Below are positions 56,055 to 63,741 of a stretch of 64,000 bases of DNA, one piece after another. A program made the position numbers and the translations under genes. The notes below the pieces were generated by a model. It worked only from the letters and a program-made list of their open reading frames with translations. It was not told the DNA's origin and ran no database searches. Each line of letters opens with the position of its first letter. The first letter of the stretch is position 1. This DNA comes from Mycolicibacterium sp. CH28 (GTDB lineage Bacteria > Actinomycetota > Actinomycetes > Mycobacteriales > Mycobacteriaceae). Location of the stretch: contig NZ_SRLQ01000004.1 in assembly GCF_004745805.1 (NCBI RefSeq), positions 1 through 64,000 of the forward strand, in the 5' to 3' direction.

Positions 56055-56828
56055 CAGTGAACGCCGAAAGGATTCATGGTGCAAACCCTCTGATGCAGAC
56101 CTGACCTGGCAGGCCGTCCCGCGTTCGCTCGGTGGCTGACGCGGTTGCACCCTGACCGGTGGAACATCGTCGAATCTCCTTGCTCAGTACTGGTGTACGA
56201 CGGCGCCCGTACTCCATAGACACTCACTGGCACCCACAGGGCAAGCTGTGATCGGGCTCTATATCGACCTCGAAAGTGGCGGCCATCACGCTGACACTAA
56301 GCACGGGGTCGCATGACGCATAGCGGCTGCCCGCTAGGCGGGAGCCTTTATTGCCCTGCCGATTCGCCTGCCTCACCTCGGACTGCCTCACCTAGGACTC
56401 AGGTGGCGAGCGAAAGAGCCTGCTGCGCGATCATGCGAAATGACACAGCTGTTGGGTTGCAGGCGCGGTGACGAATTAGCCGCGGTGCGGGTTAACGACG
56501 CCCTGAGCGGACACCGCAGTACGGGTGCGGGTTCCAACGAGTGAATGACCCACGGTTGTGAGACATCGCCGAGGGTGCCGCTCCGGGTTGAGGCCAGCGC
56601 GGTAGGCGGTTTCAACCCACCGCCGATCCATCCGCCCCAGGCGGTCGCCCCGGTTCAGTACCCCGTGCCACGGCACCATAAGCCGCGGCGGACAACCTGA
56701 TCTCAGCGACGGATACGCCATCGGGATTTTCCAACCGGTGTGGCGCCCGTCAGGACTTTCTTCGGCCCGATCGTCATCCTTACTGACGCAGTAGGAGACG
56801 GCTGTATACCTGGGGCAGATCTGCAGAG
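56055..56828. other. 774-base gap upstream of the mce operon, no supported gene
   Basis: The leader and promoter of the mce operon must lie here or further upstream. Two short minus-strand open frames (56388-56615 and 56476-56721) overlap each other in different frames, have no ribosome binding site and resemble no family I know. The middle of the gap keeps the high GC content of coding DNA, so it may be a decayed gene remnant. I see no strong hairpin or inverted repeat. Confidence 0.5.
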
Positions 56829-57641
56829 CTATGCTTTAGAACGCGTTCGAAATGCCGCTACCTGCTTGCCGAACTCGGGGGTGCCGAACGATATGTACTC
56901 CTCGGCGAGAGCGTATTCGAGCACACCCAGCGCGGCCCGACTCAGGTGCATGTTCATCGCGGCTTTCGATGTGCGCACCGCTTGCGGTGGTAGCGCAGCC
57001 AGACGCTCTCCGAGACCGAGCGCGGCATCGAGCACCAGCCCGTCCTCGACGACTCTGGTGACCAGATTGAGCTTCTCGGCAATCGCCGCGGTAATCCTAT
57101 CCCCCAGCAAGACATACTCTTTGGCCTTCATCAAGCCGATCAGAAGCGGCAACATGGCTGCACCACCGTCGCCCGCCGTGAGCCCCACCGCCACGTGGGG
57201 GTCCGCCAGATAGCTGGTGTCGCCCATCACCAATAGATCGCTCAGCAGCGCGATCGAACAACCGAGGCCCACGGCTGGACCATTGACCGCGGAGATCAGC
57301 GGCTTGGCGAAGTTGATGACGGCCAGAAACAGCGTGCGCGCCTCCGCGAACTGCGACCGTCGAGCCGCGGTGTCTTCGATCATCCGGCCGAACATCGCCA
57401 TGTCGCCGCCGGCCGAAAACGCCTTACCCGAGCCGGTGAGGACCACCGCACAAACATCGTCATCGGACCCGAGTTGCCGCCAGATGTTCGCCAACGCATG
57501 GTGGAGTTCCTCGTTGACGGCGTTGAACGCCTCGGGACGATTGATGCGCACGACATGCACCGCCCCCACCTGCTCAACGAGTAGCCATGGCGCGTACTCC
57601 TCGTATCCCGCTAGCGTGGCCACCTCAGGGGCGGTAGACAT
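56829..57641 (-). CDS. Enoyl-CoA hydratase/isomerase family protein (crotonase 1)
   Basis: A 270-residue crotonase. The oxyanion-hole segments are FSAGGDMAMF and NGPAVGLGCSIALLSDLLV, and the active-site loop reads GLTAGDGGAAMLPLLIG. GAGGAG directly before the ATG at 57641. It is the last gene of the ring-cleavage cluster and lies directly upstream of the mce promoter region. It would hydrate or isomerise a CoA-linked intermediate; the step is unknown. Confidence 0.87.
   Translation of the reverse strand: MSTAPEVATLAGYEEYAPWLLVEQVGAVHVVRINRPEAFNAVNEELHHALANIWRQLGSDDDVCAVVLTGSGKAFSAGGDMAMFGRMIEDTAARRSQFAEARTLFLAVINFAKPLISAVNGPAVGLGCSIALLSDLLVMGDTSYLADPHVAVGLTAGDGGAAMLPLLIGLMKAKEYVLLGDRITAAIAEKLNLVTRVVEDGLVLDAALGLGERLAALPPQAVRTSKAAMNMHLSRAALGVLEYALAEEYISFGTPEFGKQVAAFRTRSKA
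56837..56850. promoter_or_regulatory. KstR-like palindrome TAGAACGCGTTCGA
   Basis: Matches the published KstR consensus TNNAACNNGTTNNA at every fixed base, and the symmetry continues outward as TT...AA. It overlaps the last codons of the crotonase gene, about 780 bases upstream of yrbEA. KstR controls steroid catabolism in mycobacteria, which suits the neighbouring genes, but the position inside a coding end makes chance possible. Confidence 0.4.
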
Positions 57642-57716
57642 TGATCTCCTCGTGGGTCGTAGTGGCAGAAGGGCACAGGGATCCGTCGAACACGGAACCG
57701 GGGGTCTCTGCCACCG

Positions 57717-58646
57717 TCACGGCAGCCCACGCAACGTCGCCAGTGGTTCGCTGCCCGACCAGTCATGGCCCCAGTAGCTGTCCGCCGAGATCTCTTCGGC
57801 GGAGTAGTAGTCGGTGTCGACCTTCCACCCCTGTGTGCCGAACTCGATGTCCCATCCACCGGGCGCCCGCACATAGAACGACACCATCTTGTCGTTGGTG
57901 TGCCTGCCCAAGGTCGAGGACACCGAGAAGTCGTACTCCGAGACGCGATCGAGCGCTTGACCAACCGCATCCAGCGTGTCGACCTCCACCATGATGTGGA
58001 CCAGGCCCGGCGCACCGAATGCCGGCGTCGGGCACAATGCCAGGCTGTGGTGGCGTTGGTTGACACCCAGGAACCTGACGCGCTGCGGAGGCACTCCCAG
58101 CGGAAGCGGCAGCCTGAACGCTCCGCGTGGCAGGAAGCCGAGCACGCTGGTGTAAAAGTCGAAACTCTGGTCAAGGTCAGACACGGGCAGCACGACGTGC
58201 CCTAGCCCTTGTGTCCCGGTGACGAAACGCGAACCGTAGCGAGTGACCACCGGCGTGTGATCGAGCACCGGGCCGTGGAACACCTCCAACGTTGTCCCGG
58301 CGGGATCGGTGAACGACACCAGTTCTTCCAGGCGGCGCTCATCGGCATCACTCGTCGGATGTGTTCGCACCTCAACTCCGGCCTTCTCCACCGCCTCCAC
58401 GACCTCCTGCAGCTCAGCCCGGTCGCTCACCTGCCAACCGACGGCCAACACCTGGTCGATATCACCGGGCACCACGACAAGTCGGGCATAATGCTCGTCC
58501 ATCCGCAGATACAGAGCGCTCGGATCGGGACCGCTGCCTTCGGCGAAGCCCAGTACGTCAAAGGCGAAGGTTCGCCAGCGATCTACGTCAGTCGTCTGGA
58601 TCCGCACGTAGCCAAGAGATTTGAATAGTGGTTCGCGCTTCGACAC
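57717..58646 (-). CDS. Type I extradiol dioxygenase (BphC/HsaC-like, VOC fold)
   Basis: A 309-residue two-domain extradiol dioxygenase. The iron ligands His150 (GLGHVVLPV), His217 (GLVHIMVEV) and Glu268 (WDIEFGT) are present, together with the catalytic His200 (RHHSLAL), His249 and Tyr258. The length and RTNDKM-like segment (GRHTNDKMVSFYV) match HsaC/BphC enzymes that open catechol rings by meta cleavage. GTG start follows GAGAGGA. It lies between a crotonase and the HsaA-like monooxygenase. Confidence 0.9.
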   Translation of the reverse strand: MSKREPLFKSLGYVRIQTTDVDRWRTFAFDVLGFAEGSGPDPSALYLRMDEHYARLVVVPGDIDQVLAVGWQVSDRAELQEVVEAVEKAGVEVRTHPTSDADERRLEELVSFTDPAGTTLEVFHGPVLDHTPVVTRYGSRFVTGTQGLGHVVLPVSDLDQSFDFYTSVLGFLPRGAFRLPLPLGVPPQRVRFLGVNQRHHSLALCPTPAFGAPGLVHIMVEVDTLDAVGQALDRVSEYDFSVSSTLGRHTNDKMVSFYVRAPGGWDIEFGTQGWKVDTDYYSAEEISADSYWGHDWSGSEPLATLRGLP

Positions 58647-58696
58647 CTCGGGTGTCCTCTCCGGGTTGACAATCAGTCGGCATCTGACCGGGTAGG

Positions 58697-59878
58697 TCAG
58701 ATCATGAACTTCAATTTCGGGGTCGGATCAATGTCGAGCATCGCCATCGACGAGGCTTGGTAGACATTGCCTGGGGCTTGAATGACGTGGTTGAGCCCAG
58801 CGTGGATATCGCGCCAGTACCGTTGCACCGCTCCGCGATTACGGATTGCGTTACCGCCTGAGCGCGCAAGCAGCGCATCGACGGCCGCGACAGCGCGCCA
58901 TGCCGCCCGAACCTGGATAGCGCGACCGACTGCCCGGTCTTCGAAGGTCGGAGTCCTCCCCGCTGCAACGGTGTCAAACATGCGGTCGGCGTTGGCCAGC
59001 AGCGCTTGCCGCGCGGCGTCGATATCCGCACTCGCTTCGCCGATCGCGAACAGCAGGGTGGGATCTTCGCGAACCGCCGCCCCCATGGCGTCCGAACGGG
59101 ACCGCTGGTAGTCGAGGTGCGCAGCCAACGCGCCCTCCGCGGTACCGATTATCGCTGCGGTGATTCCCAGCGGGAAGACATGCGACCACGGCAGCCGGTA
59201 CAGCGTCTCTGGACAACCGGCGTCGATCTGGGCCTTTCCATTGAGCACATCGTCACCGTTCATCACCCGGTACTCGGGTATGAATGCATCCCTGACGATG
59301 ACGTCTTTGGAGCCAGTCCCCTTCAGCCCCAGAACATCCCACGAATCTTCTACAATCTCGTAGTCGGCGCGCGGCAGGATGACATGCAGCATGGTTGGGG
59401 GGCCGACAACTTGACCGTCGGGCCCGCCGAGCATGGCGCCAAGGATGACCCACCGACAATAGTCGGTACCCGAGGAGAACTGCCACCGGCCATTGAGGCG
59501 GTACCCGCCATCAGTCGGTACGGCGATGCCTTGCGGCGCATAGGGCGAGGCCATCCAAGTATCGTCGTCTTGGCCCCAGATCTCCTGTTGGACCCGGGGG
59601 TCGGCGAATCCCAACTGCCAGGGATGCACCCCCACAACGCCGCTGACCCATCCGGCAGCGGGGTCCAAGGCGGCAAGCCCCATCACAGACTCCGCGAACT
59701 CGCGCGGGACGGCCTCCTGCCCCCCATAGCGTTTCGGCTGCAACATCTTGATCATGCCTGCATCACGGATAGCCGCGGCTGTGGTGGCCGACAATTTGCC
59801 CAGCCGCTCCCCTTCGAGCGCCTCGACTCGAATCTGGTCGGCATTTGCCATCAACTTCTCGAGTACTGGTGTATGCAT
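58697..59878 (-). CDS. HsaA-like flavin-dependent monooxygenase (acyl-CoA dehydrogenase fold)
   Basis: A 393-residue protein with the acyl-CoA dehydrogenase fold used by group D monooxygenases. Segments such as AALDPAAGWVSGVVGVHPW, GRWQFSSGTDYCRWVILGAM and VLGLKGTGSKDVIV are close to HsaA, the oxygenase that turns the phenolic seco-steroid 3-HSA into a catechol (HsaA is about 394 residues). It needs reduced flavin from a partner such as HsaB, which is not in this window. AAGGAG sets the ATG at 59878. The product would be the substrate of the adjacent extradiol dioxygenase. Confidence 0.87.
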   Translation of the reverse strand: MHTPVLEKLMANADQIRVEALEGERLGKLSATTAAAIRDAGMIKMLQPKRYGGQEAVPREFAESVMGLAALDPAAGWVSGVVGVHPWQLGFADPRVQQEIWGQDDDTWMASPYAPQGIAVPTDGGYRLNGRWQFSSGTDYCRWVILGAMLGGPDGQVVGPPTMLHVILPRADYEIVEDSWDVLGLKGTGSKDVIVRDAFIPEYRVMNGDDVLNGKAQIDAGCPETLYRLPWSHVFPLGITAAIIGTAEGALAAHLDYQRSRSDAMGAAVREDPTLLFAIGEASADIDAARQALLANADRMFDTVAAGRTPTFEDRAVGRAIQVRAAWRAVAAVDALLARSGGNAIRNRGAVQRYWRDIHAGLNHVIQAPGNVYQASSMAMLDIDPTPKLKFMI

Positions 59879-59910
59879 AGTTGGGCTCTCCTTGAATTTC
59901 GTGACCGTAG

Positions 59911-61062
59911 TTAGGTGACTAGGTTCTGAGCGCTCGCAATATTGAGCGCGATCTCCTTATCCCACTTGTCCTGCGCTGTGACGGTGTCAACCTCGAATTC
60001 GAAGCGCGCCACCATCTCCGGACTCACATCTTCGACATCGACATAGAACTGCTCGTACCAGCGCCGCAGCTGATAGACCGGGCCATCCTCATCACAGAGC
60101 AACGGGTTGTCCACCCGCGCTTTGCCTTTCCACACCTCGACATCCTGCAAGAAGGCGTCACCGAGGCTGGACGCGAAAGTATCCGCCAGTTCCTGGGCAG
60201 CGGAGTCCGACATTCCCGGCGATTTCCTCACAATGGCGCCCCATTGCAACACAAAGGAATTGTCGGTAACCGGGTAGTGGCAATTGATCAGAAGCCCTTC
60301 AGCCGATTGGCCGGCCGAAGCCAGCGTCTGGCCGTTGACCATGAAGGACGGGCCGTAGTAGGTGGCCCACGAGTCCATCACCAGGCCTTCCTGACCGTAA
60401 TTGGTCTCCAACTCAATATCTGGCCGACCCAACGCCGACATGTACTGCGACGCAATGTGTTTGTCGAAGACGTTTCTAAACGAGGTCGGTTTGACCAGGT
60501 GCACATAGTAGAAATGCGCCATATCCACTACGTTGTCGATCACTTCTCGGCAATTGCTGCCTTCGATCAGCAGAGAGTTCCAGCTCCACTCGGTCCATTC
60601 ATCAGTCCCGTACCCCTCCAGTTCCGGGATTGTGACGTCCTCGGGCGGTGGGCGAAGCTGCGGGTCATTCCAGACGTAGAGATGGCCGTTTCGCTGGAGA
60701 GTGACCCATGACCGCGTGCGCGCGAGCCGTGGAACTCGTCGTGAGTAAGGGATCTCGGCACACGAACCGTCGCCGCCCCATCGCCAGTCATGGAAGGGGC
60801 ACGCGATGGCATCGCCCTTGATGCTTCCCTGCGCGAGATTTCCTCCCATATGCCGGCAGTAGGCATCCAGGACGTTGAGCTGCCCATCCCTGGATTGAAA
60901 TACCACCAGGGACGTCCCGAATGCGTCGATCTGGTGTGGCTTGCCGTCTTGGAAGGTTCTTTCAAGACCCAGGCAGTGCCACCCTCGGGCGAACCGGCGA
61001 CTATGAGGACCACTGTCGATCATCCGGACCTCGGCAACACCGGAATCAGGATCGATGCCCAC
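59911..61062 (-). CDS. Rieske non-heme iron oxygenase, KshA-like
   Basis: A 383-residue Rieske oxygenase. The 2Fe-2S ligands are Cys69, His71, Cys88 and His91 (CRHMGG, CPFHDWRW) and the mononuclear iron segment is DNVVDMAHFYYVH (Asp180, His183, His188). The spacing and the ARGWHCLGL start are those of 3-ketosteroid 9-alpha-hydroxylase KshA. GTG at 61062 is chosen because GGAG stands 7 bases before it and the numbering then closely follows KshA; the open frame extends 12 codons further. No KshB reductase gene is present nearby. Confidence 0.87.
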   Translation of the reverse strand: MGIDPDSGVAEVRMIDSGPHSRRFARGWHCLGLERTFQDGKPHQIDAFGTSLVVFQSRDGQLNVLDAYCRHMGGNLAQGSIKGDAIACPFHDWRWGGDGSCAEIPYSRRVPRLARTRSWVTLQRNGHLYVWNDPQLRPPPEDVTIPELEGYGTDEWTEWSWNSLLIEGSNCREVIDNVVDMAHFYYVHLVKPTSFRNVFDKHIASQYMSALGRPDIELETNYGQEGLVMDSWATYYGPSFMVNGQTLASAGQSAEGLLINCHYPVTDNSFVLQWGAIVRKSPGMSDSAAQELADTFASSLGDAFLQDVEVWKGKARVDNPLLCDEDGPVYQLRRWYEQFYVDVEDVSPEMVARFEFEVDTVTAQDKWDKEIALNIASAQNLVT

Positions 61063-61250
61063 AAAGAATCTCCATTTCACTAGGCAGACCGCAACCAAGG
61101 CGCTGTATGACTACTCACAATGCTTCGCGTGATGCACGTCTTAATCCAGAGCTATTCCGCCGAGCGGGAGACGTTATTGGCGCCGTTGCGCACCGAGCCC
61201 CATTGCCATCGTCGCGGCACGGGACACAGCAGTACCGTCACAGCACCGGC

Positions 61251-61263
61251 CGTTTGGCAAACG
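61251..61263. promoter_or_regulatory. Palindrome CGTTTG-G-CAAACG upstream of the Rieske oxygenase gene
   Basis: A perfect 6-1-6 dyad about 190 bases upstream of the Rieske oxygenase start, in the 518-base gap 61063-61580. It could be an operator for a cluster regulator. The rest of the gap holds the MITE described separately and no supported gene. Confidence 0.35.
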
Positions 61264-61413
61264 CAGGGAAGTCGCAGTCACTTGTCGACTCCCGTTGCAG
61301 TATCGACGATCTGGTACTCCCAGCGCCCAAAGGTGGGGGATCTTCGGCGTCCCAGCAGGATCTCGGCGCCAATCACGCTCACACCATGTCGACACGCAAC
61401 CGACAGGTAGTTC

Positions 61414-61553
61414 TGAACCGTCCCGGGTTTGATGCCGGCTTCATGCTTGGGACATCGCCGGCTGGGACGCCCGGAGTTGAGCGTAGTAGGCATTTTCGCA
61501 TTCGGCGCCATCCTTCTCACAGGAGGAAACGGCATCAAACCCGGGACGGTTCA
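61414..61553. mobile_element. 140-bp MITE-like element with IS3-type ends
   Basis: Perfect 24-bp terminal inverted repeats lie at 61414-61437 and 61530-61553, starting TGAACCGTCCCGGGTTTGAT, and are bounded on both sides by the 3-bp direct repeat TTC (61411-61413 and 61554-61556). TGAACCG ends and a 3-bp duplication are the hallmarks of IS3-family elements such as IS6110. The 92-base interior holds no transposase; on the minus strand it contains GAGAAGG followed by ATG, perhaps the beginning of a lost orfA. It is therefore a non-autonomous, internally deleted copy. Confidence 0.8.
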
Positions 61554-61580
61554 TTCTGCCGAGATCTCGGAGCGCGGGAT

Positions 61581-62387
61581 CTATGCACCCGTGAATGTCG
61601 CTGAGCGACGTTGATCCACCGCTGAGAGCCCTTCGATGCAGTCGGACGTTGCGGCAAGTCGGACGACCGCACGCGCCTCTTCTTGCAGGGCGGCACCAAC
61701 GGTGGACGTTAAGCCTGCCCAAAGCAGTCGTTTACCCTCTGCCAGGGCCAACGGTGCCGATCGGGCCAACGCCATCGCGACGGCGCCAACCTCGTCGTCG
61801 AGGTCCTCGTCCGGCACGACGCGGTTGATCAACCCGATACGAAGCGCCTCCTCGGCATCCAGGGTTGGGTTGAGCATCACCAACTCCATGGCTTTACGCA
61901 GACCCACCAGATGGGAAAGTACGGCCGTCAGTCCGCCGTCGGGAACCATGCCCACTCCGAGCGCGCCGGACTTGAACCGCGCTGATCGGCACGCAATCAC
62001 GAAGTCCGAACTGCCAACGAGGCCAAGGCCGCCCCCGCCGGCCGCATACCCATGAACCTGGGCGATCACCGGGACCTCGAGCGCCAGCATTGCCGAGGTC
62101 ACCGCTTGGAGCCAGGTCGAGACCTCCTTGATGTGAGCGGGCAGCTGCGCCGAATGAGCCAGGAAGTCCCGGATGTCGCCGCCGGTGCAGAAGTGCCGGC
62201 CCGCGGCCTTGAGCACGACTACCCGCACAGCCGGATCGCGGTGGCATCGAAGGAATGCCCGATGCAGCGCGATCAAGAAGGATACGTCCATGGCGTTGGC
62301 TGCATGGGGCCGGTTCAGGGTCACCGTAGCGATCCCGTCGTCGTCCAGATCGACCAGGACCAGATCCTCGTCAGAAACAGTCGCCAC
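61581..62387 (-). CDS. Enoyl-CoA hydratase/isomerase family protein (crotonase 2)
   Basis: A 268-residue crotonase with FCTGGDIRDF and HGYAAGGGGLGLVGSSDFV (oxyanion hole) and GVGMVPDGGLTAVLSHLVG. The GTG at 62387 is chosen because GAGGTGA precedes it by 5 bases; the frame runs 48 codons further without support. It is on the same strand as the Rieske oxygenase gene but separated from it by the MITE, and divergent from the hydrolase gene. Confidence 0.85.
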   Translation of the reverse strand: MATVSDEDLVLVDLDDDGIATVTLNRPHAANAMDVSFLIALHRAFLRCHRDPAVRVVVLKAAGRHFCTGGDIRDFLAHSAQLPAHIKEVSTWLQAVTSAMLALEVPVIAQVHGYAAGGGGLGLVGSSDFVIACRSARFKSGALGVGMVPDGGLTAVLSHLVGLRKAMELVMLNPTLDAEEALRIGLINRVVPDEDLDDEVGAVAMALARSAPLALAEGKRLLWAGLTSTVGAALQEEARAVVRLAATSDCIEGLSAVDQRRSATFTGA

Positions 62388-62513
62388 GACATTCACCTCA
62401 GGTAATCGTTGTTCGTCGCCCGGCAGCGGTGGTGCTGCCCGGCCGGCTATCGAATGGGCTGTGCGGGCCGCCCACCCGAACAAGCTGCACAGATACTTCG
62501 CCACGCGCGGGCC

Positions 62514-62545
62514 CCTAGCAGCGCCCACCAACCGGCGATGCTAGG
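62514..62545. promoter_or_regulatory. Inverted repeat CCTAGCA-N18-TGCTAGG
   Basis: Perfect 7-bp arms separated by 18 bases in the 273-base gap between the divergent crotonase 2 and hydrolase genes. A possible operator for both; no other copy noticed. Confidence 0.4.
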
Positions 62546-62660
62546 CAGGCAATCACGAAGCCGATATTCCCTTTCCCGACAGACGGGATACCGGTTACCG
62601 ACGATGCGATTCCGAGTAGCGTTATCCGCACCACCGCCCTCAGAACAGCCGGACAATCAC

Positions 62661-63533
62661 ATGGGGAATTCTTCGTTGACAATGCCGAAGCCGATCACCT
62701 ACGCCGAAACAAGCCGCGAGTCGGTCGGCGAATACCATCTGCACTACCACGAGGCCGGCTCTGGACCTCCACTCCTTTTGTTACACGGATCCGGTCCCGG
62801 CGTTAGTGCCTGGTCCAACTTCGCAGAAAACATCCCAATATTTGCCGAGAACTACCACACTCTGTGCCTCGATATGCCGGGATTCGGATCCAGCCCGCCA
62901 GTAGTTTGGCGAAAAATATACTCGCAGGTGGCAGCGGATGCAGTCCGATCTTTTCTCGACAATTTGGGTATCGACCAAATTGATATCATCGGCAATTCCA
63001 TGGGCGGAAATGTAGCCACAGAGTTCGCCCTCGCACATCCTGCGCGTGTCCGCCGCCTCGTGCTGATGGGCCCGGGAGGGTTAGCTGTCAACACGTTCTC
63101 ACCGGCCGTCAGCGAAGGCGCAAAGCGCCTCTTCGAGTTTCTCGGCGATCCGAGCCGCGAACGGATGATCGCCTGGGTGCAGACCATGGTCAGCGACCCC
63201 GCGACGATCACCGATGATCTGATCGACGAGCGAATGGCGAACGCGCTGAAACCCAATGTGGTTGCTACCACCGCAGGTATCTTCGCTACCTTCGCCGATC
63301 CGGAGCTCGCCACGTCACCACCGTTATGGGCCCGAGCAAAGGACCTCCAGCATCACACCATGCTGATCTGGGGACGCGACGACCGAATGTTGCCGTTCGA
63401 AGGCGGGCTCTTTCCCTTCCGCCAACTGCCGAATGCGGAGCTTCACGTGTTCTCGAACTGCGGGCACTGGGCACAAGTCGAACGTAAGAGTGATTTCGAG
63501 CGCATTGTCTTAGAGTTCTTGGGCCGCCCGTGA
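62661..63533 (+). CDS. HsaD/BphD-like meta-cleavage product hydrolase
   Basis: A 290-residue alpha/beta hydrolase of the C-C hydrolase group that splits meta-cleavage products. The triad is Ser113 (GNSMGG), Asp240 (WGRDDRMLP) and His269 (NCGHWAQVE); LHYHEAGSGPPLLLLHGSGPG near the N-terminus closely resembles HsaD. The start is ATG at 62661, or possibly ATG at 62682. Base composition is lower in GC than the genes to its left. It would act directly after the extradiol dioxygenase at 57717-58646. Confidence 0.87.
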   Translation: MGNSSLTMPKPITYAETSRESVGEYHLHYHEAGSGPPLLLLHGSGPGVSAWSNFAENIPIFAENYHTLCLDMPGFGSSPPVVWRKIYSQVAADAVRSFLDNLGIDQIDIIGNSMGGNVATEFALAHPARVRRLVLMGPGGLAVNTFSPAVSEGAKRLFEFLGDPSRERMIAWVQTMVSDPATITDDLIDERMANALKPNVVATTAGIFATFADPELATSPPLWARAKDLQHHTMLIWGRDDRMLPFEGGLFPFRQLPNAELHVFSNCGHWAQVERKSDFERIVLEFLGRP

Positions 63534-63656
63534 CTCGCGACCAGCGCCGAACGGAATTCCTGCATACTGACTTTTCATTCGATAAATGCGATCCAACAGC
63601 GCAGTCACCAGAATTCTAAACAATCCCGACCTATTGATTAGGCCATAATGACAAGG

Positions 63657-63738
63657 CTAGATCCTGATGTTATCTGGATGGTGAGCAAATAAATACTCGA
63701 TCGGTAGCAGATCCGATTCGGCGCGGTGTAGGATCTAG
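63657..63738. promoter_or_regulatory. Inverted repeats CTAGATCC / GGATCTAG upstream of the PadR gene
   Basis: CTAGATCC (63657-63664) is mirrored by GGATCTAG (63731-63738), and a third AGATCC stands at 63709-63714. The last arm ends 3 bases before the PadR ATG, where binding would block its expression, so autoregulation is likely. The surrounding 208-base gap is AT-rich and otherwise empty. Confidence 0.45.
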
Positions 63739-63741
63739 CGA

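Noticed and set aside
56388..56721. Two overlapping minus-strand open frames upstream of mce
   Set aside because: No ribosome binding site, no recognised family, different frames over the same DNA. Recorded only as a possible remnant.
61120..61614. Short open frames around the MITE
   Set aside because: They cross the inverted repeats and have no family similarity; part may be the beginning of a lost transposase but no gene is supported.
61824..61833. GTTGATCAAC as a fourth operator copy
   Set aside because: It lies inside crotonase 2 and is dictated by the codons for Leu-Ile-Asn in a conserved part of the protein.
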